From Protopterus annectens (lineage: Eukaryota; Chordata; Ceratodontiformes; Protopteridae): DNA of 64,000 nucleotides. Below the pieces are notes generated by a model. The model saw only the letters and a program-made list of their open reading frames with translations, did no database searches and was not told where the DNA came from. The stretch covers positions 606,920,636-606,984,635 of the forward strand of contig NC_056748.1 of NCBI RefSeq assembly GCF_019279795.1, in the 5' to 3' direction. Position 1 is the stretch's first letter. Every line of letters starts with the position of its first letter. A program made the translations under genes and the position numbers. Below are positions 13,501 through 23,211 of the stretch, one piece after another.

Positions 13501-14396
13501 ATACCCTAAACCTTAAGTGTGTCTTAATTTAAGCACTAGCTGAAAATGCTTCCTTCTGCATTCATTTGCCATGTTCACTATAACCATGTCTTCAGCATTA
13601 TTGTTTTCATGCCTGTGATACTCTTATAGCAAAATGTGCAGAAGCACCAACAGCCTTCACCTCTCACATGCATACACACACGCTTGCATAATGTATAAAC
13701 AGATACTTTAACAACACTAAATGTATCCATTTGCTACCGGTTTAGTCTGCATTCATAATCATTTTAATATCTGTATGTTTGTATTCTTAACCCAACCTTT
13801 TGCTTGGTGCAAAGGCATGTTTCATATAATTGACAACTAAGTGCAGGTAATGCTGGCCTTGTGGTCACAGATTGTATACTCTGTTTTGGAACTCATGCAT
13901 TCTCAAATGAAACTCATACTTTAAGTCCACAACATAAAAAATGAATTGCAACCTCATTCAGCTTCAGTATCCTTTAATAAAATTTTACATTTATACAAGT
14001 CTGTGCATCATACTGTAAACATATCATCAAATAAGTGTTATACTGAATTAAAGGAAATAATTTGTCTCTCAGCAATGCTCAGCTTTCACAAATAGCTTTG
14101 CTTCTGAAATTTGGCAAGGGGTGTTTCCAAAATATGATCCAGTTTTCACTAAGTAGCCAGTTATGTTTTTTGTAAAAAATCTGCCTGAGTCTTCATAGTA
14201 AAAACTAATCTTTCACTTTGCATTTTAAGTATACTGTGTGAGATGAATGTTAAGACATGCATTTTAAATACACTTTCCCTGCTGAAAGTTTACACATCCA
14301 TAAGAAACTAACATATCTTGTGCATGCAGTTTGACAGAAATTGTCAGTCAGCTTTGTTAGTTTGCAAACTGTTAATTGTGACTGTGTTTTTTACAG
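10584..14396. other. Non-coding region upstream of NPY4R: likely intron, 5' exon and promoter
   Basis: No ORF with a recognisable domain and no repeat-family motif was found over 3.8 kb. The DNA is AT-rich and of unique appearance, with a 21-A run at 12159-12179. By position it should hold the 5' UTR intron of the receptor gene and perhaps its first exon. Confidence 0.4.
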
Positions 14397-14402
14397 GCTG
14401 TC
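14380..14402 (+). promoter_or_regulatory. Splice acceptor just before the NPY4R coding exon
   Basis: A T-rich run followed by TTTTTTACAG ends at 14396, so the exon would begin at 14397, six bases before the first ATG. Y4 genes are known to have an intronless coding region with an intron in the 5' UTR, which fits. The upstream exon and promoter were not identified. Confidence 0.7.
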
Positions 14403-15641
14403 ATGTTTCAGATCAATGGCCCATTAAATGCCTATCATGTTTTTCTGATGTGGAAGCTTCCCACTAGCCCCTCTTCAGAACCATCTGAAGTTATAATGAA
14501 CAGAAGTACTGGTTCCGAGTCAAATGGCGACATGCTGTATTATACAAACCAGTCTTTACCATCTAATGGTTTTCTCAATGACATGCAACCACCATTTGAA
14601 GATCCCTGCAAAAATTCCACAGCTCTTACTTTATTCTTGCTTGCACCATATAGTGTGGTTATGATCATAGGTCTGGCAGGAAATATCTGCCTTATCTGGG
14701 TGATTGCAAGACAGAAGGAGAAAGCAAATGTTACGAACATTCTTATTGCCAATCTATCATTTTCAGATATTATGGTCTGTACATTTTGTCTGCCATTCAC
14801 TGTTGTTTACACATTGATGGATTACTGGGTCTTTGGGGAACTTTTATGCAAGCTGTCTCCTTTTATTCAATGTGCAGCAGTAACTGCATCGATCCTTTCA
14901 TTAGTTCTTATTGCTTTGGAACGACATCAGCTGATTATAAATCCTACGGGGTGGAAACCAAGTATTCCACAAGCCTATGTAGCTGTGGTTGTCATTTGGA
15001 GTATAGCATGCTTGATTTCCCTTCCTTTGTTGGTTTACTGTGTTTTAAACGAGTATGATGAAGATCTGAAGATGTATTTTGCAACAGAAGCAGGGGATGG
15101 AAAAGCAATATGCATAGAATCATGGCCATCAAAGAAGAAAAAGTTGATTTATACTACTTGGCTTCTTACATTTCAGTATTGTGTTCCACTGTGCCTTATT
15201 ATAATATGCTACCTAAGGATATATTTACGTCTAAGGAGAAGAATGGACATGCTCGATCGGAGCTGTGAAGAGAACCGCAGAATGACAAATAGTAAGAGAA
15301 TAAATATTATGTTGGCTTCACTGGTTGCTGCTTTTGCTGGTTGCTGGCTGCCTTTGAATGTCTTCAATGCCATAATAGACTGGAACCATGAAGCAGTCAT
15401 GCACTGTCACCATGATTTTGTGTTTTCCTTATGTCATCTGGCAGCCATGGCTTCGACATGTGTGAACCCAATTATTTATGGCTTCCTAAATAATAACTTC
15501 AAGAAGGAAGTGAAATCTATAATTTTGCATTGCAAATGTGGTTCTCCTGAAGATGAGTATGAACATTTTCCATTATCAACTATGAACACTGACGTTTCTA
15601 AGGCCTCTTTGAGGCTAACTTGCAGAACTAACTCTGTGTAG
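14403..15641 (+). CDS. NPY4R: Neuropeptide Y receptor type 4 (Y4/pancreatic polypeptide receptor), complete single coding exon
   Basis: Class A G-protein-coupled receptor for NPY-family peptides, acting at the plasma membrane through Gi/o (family knowledge). The ORF has 412 codons. Seen: N-glycosylation sequons at residues 33, 49 and 71; TM1 about 74-101; conserved Asp122 in TM2; Cys149 and Cys237 for the extracellular disulfide; ERH (DRY variant) at 173-175 after TM3; CWLP at 314-317 in TM6; Asp326, matching the ligand-arginine contact of Y receptors; NPIIY at 355-359 in TM7; Cys377/Cys379 for palmitoylation. The Y4 call rests on PTGWKPSI after the ERH motif, QKEKANVTN in loop 1 and the tail HFPLSTMNTDVSK, which resemble remembered mammalian Y4 more than Y1. 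Two in-frame starts are plausible: residue 1, seven bases inside the exon, or Met32 (14496), which has A at -3, matches the MN(T/R)S start of mammalian Y4 and gives 381 residues. No break is visible. Confidence 0.95.
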   Translation: MFQINGPLNAYHVFLMWKLPTSPSSEPSEVIMNRSTGSESNGDMLYYTNQSLPSNGFLNDMQPPFEDPCKNSTALTLFLLAPYSVVMIIGLAGNICLIWVIARQKEKANVTNILIANLSFSDIMVCTFCLPFTVVYTLMDYWVFGELLCKLSPFIQCAAVTASILSLVLIALERHQLIINPTGWKPSIPQAYVAVVVIWSIACLISLPLLVYCVLNEYDEDLKMYFATEAGDGKAICIESWPSKKKKLIYTTWLLTFQYCVPLCLIIICYLRIYLRLRRRMDMLDRSCEENRRMTNSKRINIMLASLVAAFAGCWLPLNVFNAIIDWNHEAVMHCHHDFVFSLCHLAAMASTCVNPIIYGFLNNNFKKEVKSIILHCKCGSPEDEYEHFPLSTMNTDVSKASLRLTCRTNSV

Positions 15642-16400
15642 CTTGAAGAGATTTGTATAATATTATACAAATGGATAGACAATTGGACATTTTCATGACA
15701 AATATTTATGTATCATACATATAGAGTTTTGATTTGATATACTATAAATAAGTAGAAAGCACTTGAAACACTGGCACAATGTGGATGGCAGTCTGATACT
15801 TGTCTTGCTTAACCTGGCAGGTCAAGCAGAGCGCCTCTTTGGCCCTCTTCAAAAGGAACCTTGATGATTGGATGGGAGAAAGGAAATTCAACCCTGGGAT
15901 CACGTCATTTGCCCTGCTAGACAGGGGTTCAAGGAAGTAAATACTGTGGGAAGAAATAGCCAGAGAATTGTTATGGCTAGGCTTGTATAGGCCCTAGGGC
16001 CGACAGCCTAGTACCAACCTATGATACAGAGTGATACTCTATTTTTTGATAGCACATGTTTGACTTATTTTACTCCTGCTGAATTACTACTGATTGATCA
16101 TGAACTTTGTTCACGTTCCTGAGAATGCTTCATTCTCTTGGTTCAAGTTGCATATCTTTATTGTGGCTGTTATTTGAGATTTTGTATTCTAAATAACTAA
16201 CCTCACAAGCTGGCCATGTCTTTGCCAACCTTGTGACTATCCTCGAGACTGTTTGAACTGTACTTTTCCAAATGAATTCCAGATATTACCATAAACTGAA
16301 CAAACCATTTAACTATATCTGGCAATATAAGACAGGCTAGGCTTTTCATAAATGAAAGTTAGTGAATACAAAATAAATGAATGTGGGATATTATATAAGG
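15642..16400 (+). other. NPY4R: Probable 3' UTR of NPY4R
   Basis: AT-rich sequence after the TAG stop, containing a sense CR1 tail (15819-16026). The hexamer AATAAA at 16372-16377 is a candidate polyadenylation signal; another lies at 17891-17896. The real transcript end cannot be fixed from sequence alone. Confidence 0.4.
15819..16026 (+). mobile_element. CR1-like LINE 3' fragment
   Basis: Encodes the last residues of CR1 ORF2 (VKQSASL...FKRNLDDWMGERKF type, with substitutions), then the shared 3' UTR with GGCTTGTATAGGCCCTAGGG and the end ACCAACCTATGA. It is about 210 bases long, in the sense orientation of NPY4R and 178 bases after its stop, so it is probably transcribed as 3' UTR. Confidence 0.9.
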
Positions 16401-18075
16401 TGTTCCCTAACATTTGAAAACTGAGTCACAGGTTTCTTGATTGGTGAGTTTTAGTACACAAATGTTGCTGTTATCATGAATTCATTAAGTATCCTAAAGG
16501 CTGCATGTAAAGTAGTAGTCTATTATTTAATTATAATTTTGTTTGGACATATTTTAATATTTTAATCTGATGACAACTTGTAATTAATTTATTTTTAAAG
16601 TTTGATTAGGGGAAGCTCAATTACATGAGGGCTCTGTGTCTAGAATATCAGTTAACACCATTTGCTGACTCAAATCTAAAGACAGCTTTAGTTTGCTGCT
16701 GGTTATCCTTGAGTTGTAAGCCTGAAAAACCCAGATGTACATCTCAGCAGAACTAAAATCTCACCCAAACCCCTTTGTGGCTCAGGAAGGGGACATAATG
16801 GTTTTACTGCATAGCTCTATATGCCTCTCGGATCTTAAAACACTTTGTAGTATATTGTTGTGGAAACTGGCATGGAGAATACAAAAACTGGGACATATGA
16901 CTTTCATAAAGCTTGCATTGTTTAAAAAGTGGGTCCTTTTTGAGTTATGCTGTGTAAACTTGTCTTGCTTAATCATGAGGGTCATGCCGTGAGTCACAAT
17001 TTATAAAGGAAAGTATAATCTGCATATGTGCCCCAGAAGTACACCTGAATGATCCATTTTGAACTCATAAATTAGAAAATATGTTATCTTAGATTATTAA
17101 AGCATTTTACAAATTTACTGAAATTCATGTTTTGCCATCCATGCAAGCAAGAATCTTCCACTATAAAACTATTAGAATGAAATGTAGATTGTACTGTATT
17201 TATGGTAATGTATACAGAGATGCAATGAATGACATGTTTTCTTTTAACTTAATTTGTTGTAATTACACAGTAAGAAATTGCTTATTATTTAAATGTCAGC
17301 TCGGTCTCAAAACCCATTCATCTTTCAAACTTTAAATGGACTTTAAAAGAGATAACTGTCACTATTTGCTTACCTGATGTTTCCATGGCTATAACAGAAA
17401 AGTGGAGAAGAATACTGCTGGAGTTGAAACTATCAAAAATTATGTCGGTGCAGCAGTGGAGATTAGTGAGGCTTTTGTTTCAAATGTAGATTTTTTTTCT
17501 TGTACACTGGGATATAAATTATGTATTAAATTTGTTTTAGTTTGTGATAGCTGGAGCTGACTAGTAGCCTGTTCTCACTTATTAGATGTGACAGTATTTG
17601 AGCACTTCAAGAAGAATATTCATAAAGTAAAATATAAAATACCAAGCTACACTTCTGAGTGATATTATTCATCAGGTTCAGTACAGAGAAAGAACAAAAC
17701 CTTAAACTTCTAAGGATATTGTTTAACCCAGCACTAGCTAAACCTCAAAGTGCCAAGCTAGCAGTCAAATATTTAAACAGTGTACGTTTTTGCTATGAGT
17801 TACTGCAAGATTCATAATGTTTTCAGTTTGATGAAAATGTACATGCATGTTTTGAAAACAGCTGGTTTTAATTTCATATCAATCTTCATGAATAAAATCT
17901 TAAACGTAAGCAATACTTTACGATAGGGCTAGTGATGTATATAAGAAGGTATCACTCAGGCACACAACAAGAAATGTCTAACTTTAGTGCTATGTATGTG
18001 CACTAAAGTGAAACAAACCTCAGATACTGAAATACATTTACAATGTACATAGTGTTTAACTGTTTCTTGATATGA
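16401..18075. other. No gene recognised
   Basis: AT-rich, unique-looking DNA. Short ORFs here lack domains. May include a distal 3' UTR of NPY4R. Confidence 0.3.
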
Positions 18076-18234
18076 CAGCACTGCAGTACAGAGGGTAGTG
18101 CTGCTGATTCATATTGCTTGATTCTTTAGTTTGGTACCCATCTGGGATCCTTCTGTGCATAGTTTGTATGTTCTACCTGTATCTAAGTGAGATTTCTTCA
18201 AGGTACTTGGGTTCCTTTCACCTCTACAAGACAT
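18076..18234 (+). mobile_element. tRNA-derived SINE, left part, split by the PLE1 insertion
   Basis: The order of an A-box-like GTAGTGCTGCTGATTCATA, a degraded B-box region near 18135, CTGTGCATAGTTTGTATGTT, GGTACTTGGGTTCCTTTCACC and ACAAGACAT follows the widespread fish/amphibian tRNA-SINE body (TCTGTGTGGAGTTTGC...TCCTCCCACA...AAAGACATGC). It continues at 24486 beyond the Penelope insertion. Confidence 0.6.
18220..18234 (+). repeat. Left target-site duplication of PLE1
   Basis: ACCTCTACAAGACAT, also found at 24471-24485 at the other end. The match extends left over TTTC (18216), which may belong to the element end. Confidence 0.9.
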
Positions 18235-18260
18235 AAAAAAAAAAAAAAAAAAAAAAAAAT

Positions 18261-18807
18261 CAAGAAACAAAAAAATACTACTGAAATACAAAAAAAAGCA
18301 GCAAGTGGAGTGGTAGGAGAAAGCTGGAATAAGCTAATACAAGTCACGTATTGCTACAGCAACGGATTCTTTAATGTGGTAAGCGCTTTCAGTGGTACAA
18401 ATGTTCCACCTTCATCAGACCAAGAACAATGTGTAACAAATACCTACATATACTCTTGTTACTCAATTAATTATCAATTACTCAATGAGTCAATCAATTA
18501 ACCAATAAATAACATAAAATAAAATAAAAATACAGTATTTAAATAAACAGTAATGAAACCTATTCACTCAAATAACATACACTATTAAAATGCTATGAAC
18601 CAGATTAAACTTACAAAACTTATTTTTAAAAAATATATATATATATATCTCAAGAACATTACTAAATTACAATATTAATGCTACTGAGGCTTACTTAAAA
18701 AAATTTTACAATGGTCAATATTGCATTAAATAACCTCAATAGGAATGGCACACAAATACGAATTAATAATTAAATGAAATAAAAAAACTATAATTATTTT
18801 ATATACG
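18261..18807 (-). repeat. PLE1 pseudo-LTR, 3' copy
   Basis: Direct repeat of 22662-23211 with few differences, mostly in a TA run and A runs. Contains the hammerhead ribozyme at 18366-18427. Confidence 0.9.
18366..18427 (-). ncRNA. Hammerhead ribozyme, PLE1 3' pseudo-LTR
   Basis: Minus strand reads core CTGATGA (18412-18418) and GAAA (18387-18390). Stem II GGUGG/CCACU encloses a loop; stem III is the palindrome AGC/GCU with no loop; the predicted cleavage triplet is CUU, between 18381 and 18380; stem I is UGGU/ACCA with an outer GUUC/GAAU across an internal loop. Type I topology, as known for Penelope elements. Confidence 0.88.
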
Positions 18808-19051
18808 TTAAGTAATACAAACATAAATGTAAAAATTGTGTTATATGACTTAATATAGTCATATAAATGAATAAAAATACATTTAATAATCGCATGCTGG
18901 TCAAGGACAAACATCTAATCATTATTATAATACTATATAAATAAGAATCAATATGTAAATAAAAATCTCTATATATGTTACTCCATACCATAAATTAAAT
19001 ATCAAATTAATATTCTATTAGGTTAATAACCTTGTGTATAAAATTGATGTG

Positions 19052-21049
19052 TTATCTATTTAATGCTTTCAATTTTAAAACACTTTTAATAGACACATAT
19101 TCATTTAGACCGGGGAAAATATATGTAGCCGTTTTGATTTGCCAATACAACTCATTTTGTTCTAATAATAGTTGCCAAGGCCCCCCTCTCGGGTCTAAAG
19201 ATGTTTGATGTACAACTAGAAATAAAAACTCATGAGTTGGAAATTGCAGAATATGTCTTGCAAGAGCATTGTTGATGTCCCCTTTACTAACTGCATAGTA
19301 ATGCTCATATATTCTCTGTCTTAGTTTCCGCTCGGTCTTCCCTATATAAAATGAAGGACAAACTTGACAGCAAGCTGCGTACACAACAGCTTTGGACTCA
19401 CAATTAAAAGAGCCATTGATTGTGTACTCTTTGTGGTTAATGTTAATAATAGTAGTCACTTGGATGTACTTACATTGTGTGCAATGCCCACATTTGCGCA
19501 TACATTTATATGTCTGTTGGTTCTTACCTAGATTATCTTTCTTATGCTTTTCCAACATATTCTTGAGATTCAGACCCCTCCTAAAAGTAAAGCGAGGTCT
19601 GGTACCTAACTTGGTGCAAATAGATGGTTCTTCCAAAATTACTGCCCAGTTTTTAATGAAAATCTCCTTAACTCTTGTAGTAGCAGATGAAAACGTAGAC
19701 AGGAAACTGAGATGTAATGGTGCGTCTCCGTCGCCAATTATGTCATTCTGTTGTGCAACTTGATTAGTATTAATAGCAACATCATCCATACGTGCTCTAC
19801 TGGACAAAATAGGTTTAAACAAACCCATTGCTCTCTTATTTTTTACTTCTGTTAGTATCTTGAGAAGTAATTTAATGGGGTACCCCCTACTCATAAACAT
19901 AGACTTTAACTTGTCACATTCCAAGTCAAAATCTACATCTTCAATGACCATCCTTGCAGCCCTCACCAACTGACCTTTAACAACTGCTTTTTTCTGGTGG
20001 TGAGGGTGTTCGCTAGTATAATACAAGAAAGCATTAGAGTAGGTGGGTTTCCTGTATATGGAAGCTTTATACTGCTTATTATACCTGTCATTACTCAATT
20101 GCACATCCAAATATGTTATACTATCAACCCCTACTTGATAAGTAAATTCAAGAAAATCAGTTTTGTTTGTGATGTGTTGTATAAATCCTTCAATCAAGTT
20201 GATATCACCCTGCCATACCAGGCACATGTCATCCTGGTATCTGGTGTACCATAACACATTTTCCTGAAATTCACTATCAGAAAACAAGAAATTATGTTCC
20301 CAATATGCCATGACACTATTAGCAAAACTAGCGCCACAGGGAGACCCCATGGCCACCCCCTTGTTCTGCAAAAAAATGTTTTTGTCAAACATGATATAAT
20401 TGTTAGACAAAATCAGATCTAAAAGAGTTTTGGTCAAACATATTTTATCATGATCTGCGTTCTTGGACAACATGAATTCTCTCACCCATTCTATGCCCAA
20501 TTGGTGAGGGATTACCGTGTATAAATCTTTTACATCAATCGTGACAAAGATGTTGTTGTCCTTATACTCCAAGTTGTTAATGTTATTCAAGAAACTCCAT
20601 GAGTCACGACATATATGTGTTTCCTGGTTGATGAGTGGTTTGAGAATGCTATCAACCAACTTTGCACAGGCAAATGTAATCGAACCCCTACCATCAACAA
20701 TAGGTCTAAAAGGGGGGTCCCTAATATCTTTATGAAGTTTAGGGGCCCCGAAGATGCTGGGGATTCTAGGTGCTGCCATTGAGAGGTACTGAAAGGTGTC
20801 TATGTCAATAGACCCTTCTAGAAATAAATCATCAAGGGAACTTCTAATATACCGGTATGCAGTGTGGACCTGATTTAAGCTAGCAGGAGTATATACCTCA
20901 GAATCCATATGTTCACGCATCTTACTAATGTAAGTAGACTGATTCATGAACACCATACCCCCTCCCTTGTCCGGTTTCATGACTCTAATGCCACAGTTGT
21001 TTATCAAATCAATATATTGTTTCTCCTCAGTAGTGGTATTAGTGTGCAA
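19052..21049 (-). CDS. PLE1 reverse transcriptase with GIY-YIG endonuclease
   Basis: 665-codon open frame. RT motifs: MKPDKGGGMVFM at 24-35, GAPKLHKDIRDPPFRPIVDG at 101-120, FVTIDVKDLYTVIPH at 168-182 (motif A), MGSPCGASFANSVMAYWE at 234-251 (motif B), YQDD at 271-274 (catalytic), YLDVQL and IYRKPTYSNAFLYY at 313-344. Next come GTRPRFTFRR, a Cys-rich CGHCTQC near 520, and a GIY-YIG nuclease: VVYAACC at 555-561, FYIGKTERKLRQRIYEH at 567-583. Order and motifs are those of endonuclease-bearing Penelope-like elements. The family's N-terminal segment (GLSFVPHQQTNF; family GLxFxPT) lies just upstream in a separate minus-strand frame (21108-21368). Confidence 0.93.
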   Translation of the reverse strand: MHTNTTTEEKQYIDLINNCGIRVMKPDKGGGMVFMNQSTYISKMREHMDSEVYTPASLNQVHTAYRYIRSSLDDLFLEGSIDIDTFQYLSMAAPRIPSIFGAPKLHKDIRDPPFRPIVDGRGSITFACAKLVDSILKPLINQETHICRDSWSFLNNINNLEYKDNNIFVTIDVKDLYTVIPHQLGIEWVREFMLSKNADHDKICLTKTLLDLILSNNYIMFDKNIFLQNKGVAMGSPCGASFANSVMAYWEHNFLFSDSEFQENVLWYTRYQDDMCLVWQGDINLIEGFIQHITNKTDFLEFTYQVGVDSITYLDVQLSNDRYNKQYKASIYRKPTYSNAFLYYTSEHPHHQKKAVVKGQLVRAARMVIEDVDFDLECDKLKSMFMSRGYPIKLLLKILTEVKNKRAMGLFKPILSSRARMDDVAINTNQVAQQNDIIGDGDAPLHLSFLSTFSSATTRVKEIFIKNWAVILEEPSICTKLGTRPRFTFRRGLNLKNMLEKHKKDNLGKNQQTYKCMRKCGHCTQCKYIQVTTIININHKEYTINGSFNCESKAVVYAACCQVCPSFYIGKTERKLRQRIYEHYYAVSKGDINNALARHILQFPTHEFLFLVVHQTSLDPRGGPWQLLLEQNELYWQIKTATYIFPGLNEYVSIKSVLKLKALNR

Positions 21050-21107
21050 TAATTATACATGGGCATTATGATCTGATCATCTTCTTAAATCTATCTCACA
21101 CATTTTT

Positions 21108-21368
21108 TCAAATGACATTAATGTGGGGACAAGGGGGGGGGGTAAACAAACTAGAAACCCTTAAAGAGTTCACAAATGTAGAGTTAGTTCCCATGAGAAC
21201 CGCTAAATTCAATTTGCGAATGTACATTTTAAGATCAATAATCATTTTTACAAAGTTAGTTTGTTGGTGGGGAACAAAAGAAAGACCCTTAGCAAAAAAA
21301 TAAACCATATTTTGATCCACAGTTAAGGCAGTATAGTTAAAAATTTTAAAGTCACTATGTGTGCTCAA
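21108..21368 (-). CDS. PLE1 N-terminal RT-associated segment
   Basis: 86 codons containing AKGLSFVPHQQTNFVKMIID and MYIRKLNL, the N-terminal motif that precedes the fingers of Penelope reverse transcriptases. It sits directly upstream of the 665-codon frame and belongs to the same protein family unit. No independent function is implied. Confidence 0.75.
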   Translation of the reverse strand: MSTHSDFKIFNYTALTVDQNMVYFFAKGLSFVPHQQTNFVKMIIDLKMYIRKLNLAVLMGTNSTFVNSLRVSSLFTPPPCPHINVI

Positions 21369-21698
21369 TAAGATATTCGGTTCATTAGATGCAATAGGTG
21401 TTATCTCCTCCTCTTGTTCCTCCAGTTCCCCTGCTGTCTTGGGTTCGGCTGATTGTTCAAATTGTTGTGGTTTATCTCCCTGTCCACTTGAAAAACCTGT
21501 TTTTTATATACTGGACTAGGACCATTAACATCATTCAACCGCTGATGATTAGATTGTGATTGGTTGTTTCTTATTCTTTCACTTCTACGTAATGGTTCCT
21601 CAAAATGGGAATTAGAATTGGTAGCCTCATTGGAACCATTATTATTATTAAGACTAGGAACATGTTCAGACCTAGAACCCATGCTATCTTGAGTAGCA

Positions 21699-22664
21699 TT
21701 AATGTGTGTAACTGGAGGGGGGGGCAGGGTATGCCTTGTTTTGAGCATATGCTAGTACATCTCTATCAATTTTTTTCTTTTTAGTTACTAACAATTTGTT
21801 AATGGTAGCATCAATACTTGAATAAATCCTACAATAATCATATTTGTACTGTCCAAAGCTATGGTCCCCACAAATGGAATGTTCCATTATTTCAAGTTCA
21901 GTTTTAATGGTAGCAATTTCAGTATTATAAAAATTGACCAGAGCTTTAATAAACTCAGCCACTTGCCTATCAAATAATGCCAAGAGTTCCTTATGAAATG
22001 CGGTTTCAGCAATTAATCCCGCAGGGTATCGCCACTGTCTAAGCCCTTTAGGGATAATTTTCTTATCTAAACATTCAGTTAAGTAGGCAACCTCAAGCTG
22101 AAGTTTATGACATTTAAAAAGCTTTTGATCAAATGAGTTGAGCAAAACTGTTATGCTACTCACATCACGACATTGATTAAATCCATTCTGGTTGTTTACT
22201 GTGTTAATAAAAAAATCCTTGTGTTCCAAGAAACCAGCCATGCTAGGGATGCTGTTATCAGTGTTAGATGCATTGTTACTAGCAGAACGCTCCCCTACTG
22301 CGTTCGGTTCTTGCCTAGGAACGTTATTAGCTTCCTGTGCGCCTTCTCTAATGTTTCCAGAAGGCAAACAAAGCTGTACATCGCTAGTACGAGGAATAGC
22401 ATGCCCTTGACCTGGCACATCTGCCAGACCTGAAGTATTAAGCATTCTTGTGCCATGTTCGAATTTCTGGGAAAGCGCCTCTACTTTCCCAAGAAGCATG
22501 TTGACCAATAAAGTCAAGTTTCCAACAGCATTCGCTTCGCTGGAGTCTTTACTATTGCCCATGGTAGCATTAAGATCTTCAGATGGTAACGTAAACAGTG
22601 GTTGTGATCCGCTTTCACCATCTCCACTCCCACTCACCATAATGTTAGACAAAAAAAAAAACAA
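21699..22664 (-). CDS. PLE1 upstream ORF, unknown function
   Basis: 321 codons before the RT frame. Residues 1-150 are polar and low in complexity (Asn/Ser/Gly-rich). The C-terminal half is structured-looking: SFDQKLFKCHKLQLEVAYL, ECLDKKIIPKGLRQW, YPAGL, FHKELLALFDRQ. A further Asn/Arg-rich frame (21401-21748, ending NWRNKRRR) overlaps it near a G run at 21714-21725 and is probably its continuation. I recognise no domain. A diverged relative of the same core occurs in PLE2 (about 29540-29760), so the ORF has been kept between families. A role in RNA binding or particle assembly can only be guessed from position and basic tail. Confidence 0.6.
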   Translation of the reverse strand: MFFFLSNIMVSGSGDGESGSQPLFTLPSEDLNATMGNSKDSSEANAVGNLTLLVNMLLGKVEALSQKFEHGTRMLNTSGLADVPGQGHAIPRTSDVQLCLPSGNIREGAQEANNVPRQEPNAVGERSASNNASNTDNSIPSMAGFLEHKDFFINTVNNQNGFNQCRDVSSITVLLNSFDQKLFKCHKLQLEVAYLTECLDKKIIPKGLRQWRYPAGLIAETAFHKELLALFDRQVAEFIKALVNFYNTEIATIKTELEIMEHSICGDHSFGQYKYDYCRIYSSIDATINKLLVTKKKKIDRDVLAYAQNKAYPAPPSSYTH

Positions 22665-23022
22665 TAAACAAAAAAATACTACTGAAATACAAAAAAAGCA
22701 GCAAGTGGAGTGGTAGGAGAAAGCTGGAATAAGCTAATACAAGTCACGTATTGCTACAGCAACGGATTCTTTAATGTGGTAAGCGCTTTCAGTGGTACAA
22801 ATGTTCCACCTTCATCAGACCAAGAACAATGTGTAACAAATACCTATATATACTCTTGTTACTCAATTAATTATCAATTACTCAATGAGTCAATCAATTA
22901 ACCAAAAAATAACATAAAATAAAATAAAAATACAGTATTTAAATAAACAGTAATGAAACCTATTCTCTCAAATAACATACACTATTAAAATGCTATGAAC
23001 CATTTTAAACTTACAAAACTTA

Positions 23023-23054
<32 letters not shown>

Positions 23055-23211
23055 CTCAAGAACATTACTAAATTACAATATTAATGCTACTGAGGCTTAC
23101 TTAAAAAATTTTACAATGGTCAATATTGCATTAAATAACCTCAATAGGAATGGCACACAAATATGAATTAATAATTAAATGAAATAAAAAACCTATAATT
23201 AATTTATATAC
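22662..23211 (-). repeat. PLE1 pseudo-LTR, 5' copy
   Basis: Direct repeat of 18261-18807. It ends abruptly at 23211, where the inverted copy begins. Confidence 0.9.
22766..22827 (-). ncRNA. Hammerhead ribozyme, PLE1 5' pseudo-LTR
   Basis: Same sequence as 18366-18427 in the other pseudo-LTR. Predicted cleavage is between 22781 and 22780. Cleavage at both copies would release a 4,400-base RNA (22780 to 18381). Confidence 0.88.
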
